A stretch of 64,000 bases of DNA, taken from the NCBI GenBank assembly GCA_006226595.1, contig SBGP01000092.1, forward strand, positions 124,001-188,000, read 5' to 3'. The notes beneath the pieces were generated by a model, which saw only the letters and a list, made by a program, of their open reading frames with translations, was not told where the DNA came from and made no database searches. The DNA comes from Deltaproteobacteria bacterium. Lineage in GTDB: Bacteria > Myxococcota_A > UBA796 > GCA-2862545. This document shows, piece by piece, positions 27,611-36,252 of the stretch. How positions within the stretch are numbered: position 1 is the first letter of the stretch; every line of letters begins with the position of its first letter. Both the position numbers and the translations under genes were made by a program.

Positions 27611-27820
27611 TCAGAACCCGTTGCTGATGGAGAAGCCCCAGGTCGTCTCGCGGACGCTGCGACGGGAATCGTCGGAAGACTGGCTCTCGTCTTCGCTCTT
27701 GTCGTAGGAGCGCTGGATCTCGCAGATCTCGACGTCGCGGTCGAAGCTGTTGCACTCGACGGGGGCATGGCCTCCGAAGGTGGCGGCGAACCAGACGGCG
27801 ATGGCGGAGAGAGCGTTCAT
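27611..27820 (-). CDS. Small (69 aa) signal-bearing protein in the sigma operon
   Basis: The ATG overlaps the upstream TPR gene's stop (TGATG), which is strong support for translation. A hydrophobic N-terminus (MNALSAIAVWFAATFGG) could be a signal peptide or membrane helix. Two Cys (positions 23 and 33) could pair, and the rest is Ser/Asp/Glu-rich. No homologue recognised. It stops two bases before the sigma-factor ATG, so it is a candidate small regulator or cargo of the sigma factor. Confidence 0.6.
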   Translation of the reverse strand: MNALSAIAVWFAATFGGHAPVECNSFDRDVEICEIQRSYDKSEDESQSSDDSRRSVRETTWGFSISNGF

Positions 27821-28434
27821 CAGTGGCCTCCAGAGCGAAGCACCGCGAGGTCGGGGTCGCGGTCGATCATGGCGTCGAGATCGGTGACGATGTCCGCGGG
27901 CAGCGAGCCGCGGATCTGGTCGAGGAGCGCGGTGGCGTGGTCCACCTCGCCGAGCCGGCACAGCGCGCACAGCACGTTGCCGAAGTTCTCGGCGGTGCGC
28001 TGGCGCTCGAGCGCGCGGGTGAAGTAGTCCAGCGCCGTCTCGTAGTGAGAGCGCAGGTACGCGAGCACGCCGCGATGGCGGTCCACGCTCGCGAGGTTGG
28101 CCTCGAGGTCCGGCCCACCCTGCTCGAGGGCGGCGAACTCCTGCTCGCCGACGAGGCGGGCGGCCTCGGCCCAGTCCTGGACCTTCGGCGAGGCGGCGAC
28201 GACGTGCAGGGCCGAGAGCATGAGCACCCGGTCGATGCGCTCGTCCTTGTACATCCGGCGCACGATGGCGCGAACCTCGGCGGGGTCGAAGCCGGGGTCC
28301 TGAAGCAGCGACTCGACCTCGGCCATCGCCGCGCGCTGGTCCTCGGGCAGGTGCGAGGAAGGCGTGAGGTACGCCTGTTCGTCGACCTGCTGAAGGATGC
28401 GTGCGAGGAGGGCCTGGTAGTCCATGAGTCTCAT
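27820..28434 (-). CDS. TPR-containing cytoplasmic protein heading the sigma operon
   Basis: 204 residues from ATG 28434; an internal ATG at 28425 is an alternative, and neither has a clear Shine-Dalgarno. Helical, with one recognisable TPR-like pair near residues 135-185 ('GVLAYLRSHYETALDYFTRALE', 'NFGNVLCALCRLGEVDHATALL'). No signal peptide. TPR proteins bind partner proteins. Overlapping the 69-residue gene by one base and followed by the sigma factor, it may control that factor's activity, by inference. Confidence 0.65.
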   Translation of the reverse strand: MRLMDYQALLARILQQVDEQAYLTPSSHLPEDQRAAMAEVESLLQDPGFDPAEVRAIVRRMYKDERIDRVLMLSALHVVAASPKVQDWAEAARLVGEQEFAALEQGGPDLEANLASVDRHRGVLAYLRSHYETALDYFTRALERQRTAENFGNVLCALCRLGEVDHATALLDQIRGSLPADIVTDLDAMIDRDPDLAVLRSGGH

Positions 28435-28777
28435 CCGGCTTCGGCGGAACGTCACTCGGCAACATGCCCGAACAGCGACGCAATCGCTCGGTGAATGCGG
28501 CAAATCGGTTGTTAACGGCCTGGGGCGAAAAAGGACGAATTCCCTCGGACCGTGACAGGAGGCCGATCGTCACGGATGCCTGCCAACACCGGGCCGAGCC
28601 GCGATCGTTCCGCGGGACGGTTTGCGGAGGATGTCGCGGGGGACAGCGCCAGGATCCCACTCCGGGGCACGTCCGATCACCATCGGCGCACGTGGTTCCC
28701 TCGAACCGAACCCGCGAATGGCGGGCACGCGAACTCGCGCTCGCAGCGGGGGCTACACTGGGGGCTCGGAGGTCCGA
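28435..28777. other. 343-base intergenic region between divergent genes
   Basis: No convincing gene. It contains relatively AT-rich patches (around 28487-28545), an inverted repeat at 28550-28575, and a TACACT -10-like element at 28754-28759 for the plus-strand gene. It should hold the promoter of the TPR/sigma operon on the minus strand, which I could not pin down. Confidence 0.5.
28550..28575. repeat. Inverted repeat CCGTGAC-N12-GTCACGG
   Basis: Two perfect 7-bp halves separated by 12 bases. The loop contains AGGAGG, so in plus-strand RNA a ribosome-binding sequence would be displayed in a hairpin loop. It may instead be an operator for the divergent operon. Confidence 0.45.
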
Positions 28778-29002
28778 ATGGACGTAGGCATCGGTGGACC
28801 GTGGGTCTGGCGCTATCCCGGCACCCAGGAGCAGCTGATCGCCGACTTCCTCGCCGGGCGCTTTCCCGGCGGGCCGAACGCACCAGAGGACCTCGAGGTC
28901 GTGAACACACGCCAGCTCGGGGTGTACGACCAGGTCATCCTCGACGACGAGACCGAGTTCACGCTGTACATCGGCGACGACTCGTGGACGGTCGAGATCT
29001 AG
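28778..29002 (+). CDS. Small protein of unknown function (74 aa)
   Basis: ATG preceded by GGAGG five bases away and by TACACT, so expression is credible. The product is acidic, with aromatic residues early (GPWVWRYPG) and a beta-rich end (EFTLYIGDDSWTVEI). No signal peptide or known motif. Its TAG stop shares CTAG with the convergent propeller gene. Confidence 0.6.
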   Translation: MDVGIGGPWVWRYPGTQEQLIADFLAGRFPGGPNAPEDLEVVNTRQLGVYDQVILDDETEFTLYIGDDSWTVEI

Positions 29003-29991
29003 GCCTGCAGTGCCCCCATGAGGCACGCGACGACGCAGCCGCCCAGGCCCATGAGCGCGAGCGCGAGCACCGCCATGATCGCGTAGGCCGCCGCGTCGCT
29101 GATCTCGTCGTCGTCCTCTTCCTCGCCGGGAGTGGTCGTCGTGGGCATGCCCTCGGGCGCGGGCGGGTTGGCGAGCGCCTCGGCGATCTCGTCCCCCTCG
29201 ACGCCGACTGCGAGCGTCCACCGGTGACGAGGCCTGCCGTCGTGTGGGTCGGTCCGGCGAATGCCGCCCCCGACGAGGTCCACGAAGTTCGCATCGCCGT
29301 GGCCGATGCCGATGGCGAGCACCCGCCCGCCCTCGCCCAGCGCGATCTCCCCGACGGGCTCCTCCTGGTACTGGACCGCGCCCATGGGCTGGCGATCCGC
29401 CCAGGTCGACAAGCCGACCCACTCCTTGTCCATGCGAAACGCGACCAACGGCCCGCGCACGACCGGGAAGGCGAGCACGGAGTCGTTCTCGCCCGCCACC
29501 GCGCGCCCCGATGCGAGGAGCGGATCCAGCGCGAACACCCGGTCCCCGCCAGTCGCGAACCACAAGCCGTCTTCGTTGGCGCACAGGCCGGTCACCGGCC
29601 GCTCGAGGTCGGTGCCATCCACGAGCGAGGCGTCCTCGAACAAGCGCACGTGACCGTCCTTGGAGCCGACGGCGACGCGCTTGCCGAAGCACGCCACGCA
29701 GGTCGGCTTGGGCACTTCGATCACCGCGCCCAGGGTGCTCCCCTCGCCGAGCTGCACGCCCTTCGCAATCACGGCGGCCCAGCCCTGCTCGCCGTAGGTG
29801 GCCAGGTCCTTGGGTGACTTCCCGAGCGAGGCCGTCCACACCGCCTTGCCGCCCTTTCGCTCGTAGGCCCTGAGCGTGCCCTTGCTGCCAGCCACGAGCA
29901 GGTGCTTGGCGCCGAATCGCACGAACAGCACGTTCTCGCCGAGGTCCGCGCGCCACACCCCCGCGTCGCTGCGGGCGTCGTAGACGAGCAC
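28999..29991 (-). CDS. WD40-like propeller protein with C-terminal membrane anchor
   Basis: At least 330 residues from GTG 29991 (GAGG lies eight bases before it). The reading frame stays open upstream to 30078, and those codons look like a first propeller blade (LSWSADGALLATAEG). An ATC at 30060, five bases after GGGAGG, may therefore be a non-standard start. Repeated 'VAGSKGTLRAYERKGGKAVW', 'VAVGSKDGHVRLFED' type blades fill residues 1-270. An acidic linker (GEEEDDDE) and one transmembrane helix (about 300-325) follow. Such propellers bind proteins; the partner is unknown. Confidence 0.68.
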   Translation of the reverse strand: MLVYDARSDAGVWRADLGENVLFVRFGAKHLLVAGSKGTLRAYERKGGKAVWTASLGKSPKDLATYGEQGWAAVIAKGVQLGEGSTLGAVIEVPKPTCVACFGKRVAVGSKDGHVRLFEDASLVDGTDLERPVTGLCANEDGLWFATGGDRVFALDPLLASGRAVAGENDSVLAFPVVRGPLVAFRMDKEWVGLSTWADRQPMGAVQYQEEPVGEIALGEGGRVLAIGIGHGDANFVDLVGGGIRRTDPHDGRPRHRWTLAVGVEGDEIAEALANPPAPEGMPTTTTPGEEEDDDEISDAAAYAIMAVLALALMGLGGCVVACLMGALQA

Positions 29992-30127
29992 TTCCTTTCC
30001 CTCGGCGGTGGCGAGCAGCGCGCCATCGGCGCTCCACGACAGCGTCGTTCCCTTCGCGATGACAGCCTCCCAAGTTCATGGACCTGGCGAACCCTACCGC
30101 GACGCCGTCCGCACGTGGCGCCAGCCC

Positions 30128-30155
30128 TTGACCTCGTGCGATCGGCGTCTAGATT
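30128..30155 (+). promoter_or_regulatory. Candidate promoter TTGACC-16-TAGATT
   Basis: The best sigma-70-like promoter in the window: -35 TTGACC (five of six), a 16-base spacer, -10 TAGATT (four of six). It lies 31 bases before the ATG at 30187, which has GGAGGG as ribosome site. Confidence 0.5.
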
Positions 30156-30186
30156 TCGTGTACCAATTTGGCAAATGGAGGGTTGC

Positions 30187-30645
30187 ATGCCGCACACGAC
30201 AGCCGCACTCTGGGACGCTCACTACGCGCTCGTCGACGCCGAGTCCGCGCTGAGAGCCGCCACCTCCTGGCCCCATCGCTGGTTGCCCGGCGCCATGACC
30301 CAGGCTCAGGTGCTCGCGGCGCGGGAGCAGCTCGACATGGCGCTCGGCCGCCTCGCGGACGTGCCGGGCGTGGCTCCCCACCAGCCCATCGACATCCCCA
30401 CCCCGCGCTGGTGGATGGGCCCGCTCCGCCGGATGCGCCTGGATCGCGCGCTCAGCGAGGTGGAAGCCCTCGGCCAGCGCGTGGTCGACGCCCTGGCCCG
30501 ACGGGATGCCGTTCAAGGCGACATGGACCCGCGGTGGTTCGCGGAAGACGACGGCACCATGGGTCTTCGCGGCACGGGCGGCGTGCGGAACCGCCGCAAC
30601 CCGGGCCAGCGCCAGAATGGCGCCGGCGTCGCGATGGTCGGCTAG
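30187..30645 (+). CDS. Hypothetical protein, 152 aa
   Basis: ATG after GGAGGG and a good promoter match, so it is expressed in all likelihood. The product is helical and Trp- and Arg-rich (SWPHRWLPGAM, TPRWWMGPLRRMRLDRAL), with a Gly/Asn-rich tail (GGVRNRRNPGQRQNG). No signal peptide and no recognised domain. The amphipathic Trp/Arg segments could touch a membrane surface, which is speculation. Confidence 0.55.
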   Translation: MPHTTAALWDAHYALVDAESALRAATSWPHRWLPGAMTQAQVLAAREQLDMALGRLADVPGVAPHQPIDIPTPRWWMGPLRRMRLDRALSEVEALGQRVVDALARRDAVQGDMDPRWFAEDDGTMGLRGTGGVRNRRNPGQRQNGAGVAMVG

Positions 30646-30763
30646 CACCTCGGCGACCAGCACCGGGGGTGTACGATTCGCCTGGCCCGCGAACGTCCAG
30701 TTCATGCGGGCTCGAGCGGCGTGCACCCCCACGCTGGTACGCTGCGCGGATGGAGGAAGGGAC

Positions 30764-31672
30764 ATGTGGATCGTGATCGCCACCGCGCTCGCCGCGCCCG
30801 GACTGTCGGAGGTCGAGGGCTGGCACGACACCACCCTGGTGTTCTCGGGCACCGAGATGATGAGCTACCTGCCGCGCGGCATCCAGGTCGAGGATGCCTC
30901 GGACTACGAGCAGGAGACGTGGCAGGTGAAGTGCATCTCACCGAGCCGCGCACCGATGCGCTGCTGGGACCTCGCGGCCGAGGGGTCTCACCAGGCCGAA
31001 GCCCGCGTGCCCCTCGGTACCCTCGACGAGTACAAGGCGTGGTCGAGCAAGCACCCGGTGACGCCCGCGAAGTCCGAGGCAGCGATGGGCGGCAAGTCGA
31101 TCGCGTTCCACGTCGCGATGAAGGGCGAAGAGCCCGAGACCTTTCCCGGCAAGGCCAGTCTCAGCCTCGGCTACGACGGCAGCGGCACGTACCACGTCGA
31201 GGTCGCCCGCGGTGGCCAGACCTGGAAGTGGACGGACGTCACCAAGCTGAGCGGGGGCGGCGCGTACAACCGCGGCCTGAACCTCGCCCCCTACTGGCGG
31301 GCGGACGGTCGCTACGTCGCCATCGTCGAGGCCGATCCCGGCGGCTTCCATATGCGCGGCCCGATCCCGGCGAGCGTGGAGGTGCGCCACGCGAACGCCG
31401 CCCTGGTCACGCTGATGGCGCACGAGAGCTTGTCCGAGTCCGCCACCGACACCGTGTCCTGGCGCCTCGCGGACGACCTCGACCTGCACTTTCAGCGGGT
31501 AGAGCCGGCGAAGAAGGCGCGCACCGACACGGTCGTGTACTACGCCAAGGGCTTCGAGCACGAGGCCCGCGAGATCACCGAGGTCATCCCCGGAGGCGGC
31601 GGCACCGAGCCGCTGAGCTGGGCGAGCCAGGCCGATCTCGTCGTCGCCATCGGCAGCAGCGCCGAGCGCTGA
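30764..31672 (+). CDS. Secreted protein of unknown function, 302 aa
   Basis: ATG with GGAGGAAGG upstream and TACGCT 20 bases before it. The short signal peptide MWIVIATALAAPG is followed by a beta-rich mature part with two early Cys (KCISPS...RCWD). No catalytic motif seen. It ends two bases before the convergent zinc-ribbon gene's stop. Probably periplasmic or surface-exposed. Confidence 0.6.
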   Translation: MWIVIATALAAPGLSEVEGWHDTTLVFSGTEMMSYLPRGIQVEDASDYEQETWQVKCISPSRAPMRCWDLAAEGSHQAEARVPLGTLDEYKAWSSKHPVTPAKSEAAMGGKSIAFHVAMKGEEPETFPGKASLSLGYDGSGTYHVEVARGGQTWKWTDVTKLSGGGAYNRGLNLAPYWRADGRYVAIVEADPGGFHMRGPIPASVEVRHANAALVTLMAHESLSESATDTVSWRLADDLDLHFQRVEPAKKARTDTVVYYAKGFEHEAREITEVIPGGGGTEPLSWASQADLVVAIGSSAER

Positions 31673-31673
31673 G

Positions 31674-32132
31674 CTAGTACATGCCCCCGTTGCTCTTCGG
31701 GGTGAGCACCCGGCGACTCATGCTCGCCATGCGGCGCTTCACGATCTCGTCGAGGGCCGAGCGGTGCTCCTGGATGCGGCCGTTGGCCTGGGCGTACAGG
31801 GCGGCCATGAGCTCGGCCTCGAACGGGTCGAGCCACACGAGCCAGCAGCGGCCGCAGCGGTCGATGAACACGTCCGAGCGCCCGGCGTAGCCCGTGGTGT
31901 CCATCCGCCGGTTGCACTCGGGGCACTCGATGGGCTCCTGGTCGCGGGGCGGCAGGTCCCCGTCGAGCAGGCGCTGCACCGCGGCTTCGCCGTCCGCCGA
32001 TAGCGCTTCCATGAGCGGAATCACGCTTCGCTGGCGAAGGAGCAGCCCGCCGCACGCACAGGTCCACATCTCTTCACCACCGCGCTCGCCAAACGCGAGA
32101 AGCTGCGCACATCGCGGACAATGCTTCGCCAC
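31674..32132 (-). CDS. TFIIB-type zinc-ribbon protein, 152 aa
   Basis: GTG at 32132 with GGAGG five bases ahead. Two zinc-ribbon units are visible: HCPRC...CACGG at the start, and CPECNRRM...DRCGRCWLVWLD in the middle. The latter fits the small bacterial zf-TFIIB family pattern (CPxC, then CxxCxxxWLD). The C-terminal 50 residues are helical. Function unknown; the family is often near DNA or protein-handling genes. It is divergent from priA across 75 bases. Confidence 0.75.
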   Translation of the reverse strand: MAKHCPRCAQLLAFGERGGEEMWTCACGGLLLRQRSVIPLMEALSADGEAAVQRLLDGDLPPRDQEPIECPECNRRMDTTGYAGRSDVFIDRCGRCWLVWLDPFEAELMAALYAQANGRIQEHRSALDEIVKRRMASMSRRVLTPKSNGGMY

Positions 32133-32207
32133 GCCCACCTCCAACCCGAGGAGGATACCCAACACGAGCAGTGGCCGCGCGGAGCCACACCACGTAGGTG
32201 GGGCGTG

Positions 32208-34640
32208 ATGTTCGCCGAGGTCGCCATCGCCAGGCCCGTGCCGGGGCCCTTCACCTACGCGGTGCCCGCGTGGCTCTCCGTCGAGGTCGGGCACGTGGTC
32301 CTCGTGCCCTTCGGGCGCACGAGCGAGACCGGCTACGTGGTCGGGTTGCGCAACGACCCGGGAGACGTGCCTGCCGACAAGGTGAAGGCGGTGCAGCGGC
32401 TCGTCGACGACACCATCGCCTTCGATGCCCGTCAGCTCGACTTCTTCCGCTGGGTGAGCCGCTACTACCTGACGCCGCTGGGCGTGGTCATCCAGACCGC
32501 GCTTCCCAAGGAGATCCGCGCCAAGACGCTGCTCGTGCTGCACCCCACCGACGACGGCGTCGAGGCCCTCACCCGCCGTCAGGTCGAGGGCTCGCAAGCC
32601 CAGGTCCTGCGCGAGGTCATCGGACGCCGCGGGGGCCTCACCCGGCGGGGACTGATCCGGCGCCTCCAGGACGAGCTCGACAAGTCCGCGGTCGAGAGCG
32701 CCATCGACGCACTCGTGCGCGCGGGCCTCGCGATGTTCGAGGAGAAGGAGGTGAAGGAGATGCGCGGCATGGTCCGCGTCGCCAGCCTCACCGACGTCGA
32801 TCCGCTCGTGGCCGCTCCTCGCGCAGGAAAGCGCATGAGGGCGGTCATCGAGGCCCTGCAGCGCGCCGGCGGCGAGATGGACGTGCCGGAGCTCACCGCC
32901 GAGCAGGGCTCCACCGTGAGCGCCGCGCTCACCCGCCTCGAAGAGCTCGGTGTGGTCGAGCTGACCGAGCGCGAGCGTCGCGATCCCCTCGACGAGGAGG
33001 CCCCGCTCGGGCCGGCCGAGCCCCCTCCCCTGAACCACGACCAGCTCCAGGCCCTGCTCGCGCTCACCCAGCCCGACGCCGACGGAACCTACGTGCTCTT
33101 CGGTGTCACCGGCTCGGGCAAGACCGAGGTGTTCCTCGGGGCCGCGCGCCACGTGCTCGGCGAAGGTCGCCAGGTCCTGGTGCTCGTGCCGGAGATCGGA
33201 CTCACGCCGCAGCTCGTCGGCCGGTTCAAGGGACGCTTCGGCGAGGGCGTCGCGGTGCTGCACTCGGGGCTCACCGGAGCCGAGCGCCTCGCCGAGTGGC
33301 GCCGCATCCGCGCCGGCGAGGCACGCATCGCCGTCGGCGCGCGCTCCGCCCTGTTCGCGCCCTTCGAAGACCTCGGCCTCATCGTGGTCGACGAGGAGCA
33401 CGACGACTCGTACAAGCAGGACGACGGGCTGCGCTACAACGCCCGCGACCTCGCTGTCGTCCTCGGCACCCGCCACAAGTGTCCCGTGGTCCTCGCCTCG
33501 GCGACCCCGAGCATGGAGAGCTGGTTCAACGCCAAGCAGGGCCGGTACACGATGCTGCGCCTGCCGCGGCGGGCGACCCCGCGCCCGGTGCCGGACATCG
33601 AGCTCGTCGACATGACCGAGGTCGAGCCGGGCCCGGACGGCAAGCGCGAGGTGTTCGCCAAGGTCGTCATCGAGGCGCTGCGCGAGACCTTCGTGCGCGG
33701 CGGGCAGGCCGTCGTGCTCTACAACCGCCGCGGCTACGCGACCATGGTCCAGTGCACGAGCTGCGGCGGCACCTGGGAGTGCCCGAACTGCGGCATCACG
33801 ATGACGCTGCACCAGCGCTCGCGCACCCTCGCCTGCCACTACTGCGGGCTCAAGCGGCCGTACACCGAGGAGTGCCCGAGCTGCGGCAAGCCCGGACTCG
33901 AAGAGCTCGGCAAGGGCACCGAGAAGGTCGAGGAGGTGCTCGCGCGGCACTTCCCGCACGTCGCCATCGGCCGCATGGACGCCGACACCACGGCCGTGCG
34001 GGGCGCCCATCACCGCATCCTCAAGGAGTTCCGCGAGGGGCGCACCCGGTTGCTCGTCGGCACCCAGATCATCGCGAAGGGCCACGACTTTCCCGGCGTG
34101 CAGACCGCGGTCGTCGTCAGTGCCGACCACGGCTTCCGCATGCCCGACTTCCGCGCCGCCGAGCGCACCGCGGCCCTGCTCGTGCAGCTCGCCGGACGCG
34201 CCGGACGCGGCGACATGCCCGGACGCGTCTTCCTCCAGACCTGGAAGCCCGACCACTACGCGCTCCAGGACCTCGGCGACATCGAGCGCTTCTACGAACG
34301 TGAGCTCCGCATCCGCGACACGCTTCGCTACCCGCCCCACACGCGGCTCGTGCTCCTGCGCATCGACGGCGTGGACCGGCGCGCGGTGCAGGAAGCCTCC
34401 CGTCAGCTGTCCCAGGCCCTGTCGCGCAGCGCCTCTCGCGCACCCGGCGTCGAGATCCTCGGACCGGCCCCGGCCGCGATGGCGCGACTCGTCGGGCGCT
34501 GGCGCTTCCAGATCGTGCTCCGCGGACGCGACCTCGGCGTATTCCGCCGCTGGCTCGGCGACGCGGCGCGGCTGTTCAAGCCCACCCTCGGCAAGGGCGT
34601 CCGGCTGCACGTCGACGTGGACCCGCGCCACCTGATGTGA
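32208..34640 (+). CDS. priA: Primosomal protein N' / replication-restart helicase PriA
   Basis: 810 residues. The N-terminal DNA-binding domain (VAIARPVPGPFTYAVP, about 4-20) precedes a superfamily 2 helicase: Walker A GVTGSGKTEVF (about 299-309), DEEH (about 395-398), then ASATPSMES. The PriA zinc-binding segment has eight Cys at about 515-561 (CTSC, CPNC, CHYC, CPSC). Helicase motifs V-VI follow: GTQIIAKGHDFPG and QLAGRAGRGD. PriA recognises stalled forks and reloads the replicative helicase. An extra region of about 110 residues (175-285) before the helicase is winged-helix-like. All catalytic motifs look intact. Confidence 0.96.
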   Translation: MFAEVAIARPVPGPFTYAVPAWLSVEVGHVVLVPFGRTSETGYVVGLRNDPGDVPADKVKAVQRLVDDTIAFDARQLDFFRWVSRYYLTPLGVVIQTALPKEIRAKTLLVLHPTDDGVEALTRRQVEGSQAQVLREVIGRRGGLTRRGLIRRLQDELDKSAVESAIDALVRAGLAMFEEKEVKEMRGMVRVASLTDVDPLVAAPRAGKRMRAVIEALQRAGGEMDVPELTAEQGSTVSAALTRLEELGVVELTERERRDPLDEEAPLGPAEPPPLNHDQLQALLALTQPDADGTYVLFGVTGSGKTEVFLGAARHVLGEGRQVLVLVPEIGLTPQLVGRFKGRFGEGVAVLHSGLTGAERLAEWRRIRAGEARIAVGARSALFAPFEDLGLIVVDEEHDDSYKQDDGLRYNARDLAVVLGTRHKCPVVLASATPSMESWFNAKQGRYTMLRLPRRATPRPVPDIELVDMTEVEPGPDGKREVFAKVVIEALRETFVRGGQAVVLYNRRGYATMVQCTSCGGTWECPNCGITMTLHQRSRTLACHYCGLKRPYTEECPSCGKPGLEELGKGTEKVEEVLARHFPHVAIGRMDADTTAVRGAHHRILKEFREGRTRLLVGTQIIAKGHDFPGVQTAVVVSADHGFRMPDFRAAERTAALLVQLAGRAGRGDMPGRVFLQTWKPDHYALQDLGDIERFYERELRIRDTLRYPPHTRLVLLRIDGVDRRAVQEASRQLSQALSRSASRAPGVEILGPAPAAMARLVGRWRFQIVLRGRDLGVFRRWLGDAARLFKPTLGKGVRLHVDVDPRHLM

Positions 34641-34679
34641 GCCCGCCCGTTCCTTGATGCAAGGCTTACATCCACGCGC

Positions 34680-34707
34680 CTGACAGCATCCGCCTCAGCC
34701 TGTAGGG
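34680..34707 (+). promoter_or_regulatory. Candidate promoter CTGACA-16-TAGGGT
   Basis: -35 CTGACA (five of six) and -10 TAGGGT, spacer 16, placed 39 bases before the lipoprotein ATG at 34747. A short hairpin CCTTG-ATG-CAAGG (34652-34664) just upstream may end priA transcription or act as an operator. Confidence 0.45.
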
Positions 34708-34746
34708 TGCCCCGTCTTTTCGACGCGCATTCGTCTCGAGGTCTTC

Positions 34747-35031
34747 ATGCGAACCCTACTTCTCGCCTTCGGGCTGCTCGCCGCGTGCAACGGCGGCAGT
34801 ACCAGCGCCGTGGCCCTGCAGGGCCCGTGCGGCGACATGTGCCAGGACCTGGTCCAGGACTGTGCCTACGCCGCGTTTCCGACGATCGAGTCCTGCTACG
34901 AGGGCTGCCTCTACGCCGAAGAGGAGGGAGCCGACGTGACCGCGCAGGCCACCTGCATCGCCGGCGCCGTGACCGATACCTGTGACACCTTCGCCATCGT
35001 GGAGTGCGAGCATGCGCACGGCATCTTCTAG
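34747..35031 (+). CDS. Small Cys-rich lipoprotein, 94 aa
   Basis: Signal MRTLLLAFGLLAAC with lipidated Cys14. The mature part has eight further Cys in a C-x3-C spacing pattern (CGDMC, CYEGC) suggesting a disulphide-stabilised helical hairpin outside the cytoplasm. GAGG precedes the ATG. The last 20 bases overlap the next lipoprotein gene. Function unknown; possibly a partner of that protein. Confidence 0.7.
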   Translation: MRTLLLAFGLLAACNGGSTSAVALQGPCGDMCQDLVQDCAYAAFPTIESCYEGCLYAEEEGADVTAQATCIAGAVTDTCDTFAIVECEHAHGIF

Positions 35032-36202
35032 CCTGACTGGCCTGTTCGTCCTGCTCGCACTCGCGGGCTGCAAGAACGACTACGAGCTCTCCGGCGAGCG
35101 TCCGAACGTCGACCCGGGCGAGGTCACCGAGTGCGGCTTCACCGGCGTCACCGGCACCCGCATCTCGCGCTACGACTGCAACCCGGTGTTCACCACCACC
35201 GGCGAGTCGTGGGCTTCCGAGATCGGCTCGGTCGCGTTCCACACCACCGAGGTGCTCGGGCACCCCTTCTACCAGATCTGGTACGTGGGCTGGCCGACGG
35301 GCGGCAACTACGGCTCGTACAGCATGGGCTACGCCGTCTCGGGTGATGGCACGAACTGGGACGCGCACCCGCAGAACCCGATGGTCGCCTCCCAGGGCAA
35401 CGAGACCTGGGACACGGACCTGATGGACGGCCTGCAGGTCGTGTGGGACGACGCGGGCAGCCGCTACGTCGCCGCGTACCAGGGCGCGAACATCGGCACC
35501 GACCCGTTGACGGACCCGTCCTCGTTCGGCCTGGGCGTGCTCACTTCGCCCGACGGCGTGACCTGGACGCGGCACCCGAACAACCCGGTCATGGACTTCT
35601 CCGACATCCTCGCTTCGGGTCCCCGCGCGTGCTGGCCGCTCAGCCTCACCGCGAGTGGCGGCGCATTCACGAGCTACCTCGGCGCGTCCGAGGGTGACTA
35701 CGACCCGCTGTTCGACCCCGACTGCGACGACCCGTTCGGCCTGGGCCTCGGCGACCCGTGCGTGCCCGCGTGCGAGCTGTACATCGGCACTTCGTCGGAT
35801 CTCGCCAACTGGACCGTGCAGCCGAACCCGGTGATGCGCACGGACCAGTGGTACGAGCTCAAGGGCATCGCGTCGGCGGCCGTCGCCGAGCTCGATGGCG
35901 TGAAGTACCTGTTCTACATCTCGTTCGAGCGCTGGGTGACCAGCGGCGGCGACATCGTCACCGCGGACGGCATCCACTTCAACATGGCCACCTCCAGCGA
36001 TGGCGGTCAGACGTGGATCAAGGATCCGATGAACCCGCTCGATCAGCTCGCGATGACCACTCCGGTGGCTGCGCGCTCGGTCGGCGCCCAGACCGTCGGA
36101 CGTCGCATCCACTTCTGGATCGGTGACGACTACCCCGAGGCGGGTGGTGACGGCGTCGGGTACTTCATCTTCGAGCCCGACCTCGAGATGGCCTTCCAGT
36201 AG
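35012..36202 (+). CDS. Beta-propeller lipoprotein with four W-x3-P-x-N-P repeats
   Basis: 396 residues. Signal ends LALAGC with lipidated Cys20. Four related segments, WDAHPQNPM (116), WTRHPNNPV (185), WTVQPNPVM (267) and WIKDPMNPL (335), recur about every 70-80 residues. Each follows a 'S-x-D' type turn, such as SPDGVTW and SSDGGQTW. This matches the blade pattern of five-bladed GH43-like or Asp-box propellers that bind or cut glycans. Acidic catalytic residues cannot be assigned by eye. It overlaps the small Cys-rich lipoprotein gene by 20 bases. Confidence 0.72.
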   Translation: MRTASSSLTGLFVLLALAGCKNDYELSGERPNVDPGEVTECGFTGVTGTRISRYDCNPVFTTTGESWASEIGSVAFHTTEVLGHPFYQIWYVGWPTGGNYGSYSMGYAVSGDGTNWDAHPQNPMVASQGNETWDTDLMDGLQVVWDDAGSRYVAAYQGANIGTDPLTDPSSFGLGVLTSPDGVTWTRHPNNPVMDFSDILASGPRACWPLSLTASGGAFTSYLGASEGDYDPLFDPDCDDPFGLGLGDPCVPACELYIGTSSDLANWTVQPNPVMRTDQWYELKGIASAAVAELDGVKYLFYISFERWVTSGGDIVTADGIHFNMATSSDGGQTWIKDPMNPLDQLAMTTPVAARSVGAQTVGRRIHFWIGDDYPEAGGDGVGYFIFEPDLEMAFQ

Positions 36203-36252
36203 GGCTTTGCGCCAGCCTCCGCCCGGCGGCTATGCGCTGGGCAGGAGGCGGC

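Noticed and set aside
30665-30730. Inverted repeat GGGGGTGTAC / GTGCACCCCC
   Set aside because: One mismatch and 46 bases apart in GC-rich DNA; likely chance, with no clear functional placement.
31674-34631. Extended minus-strand frame running from the zinc-ribbon gene through priA
   Set aside because: Only the 31674-32132 part shows zinc-ribbon motifs and a ribosome site; the rest is antisense to priA.
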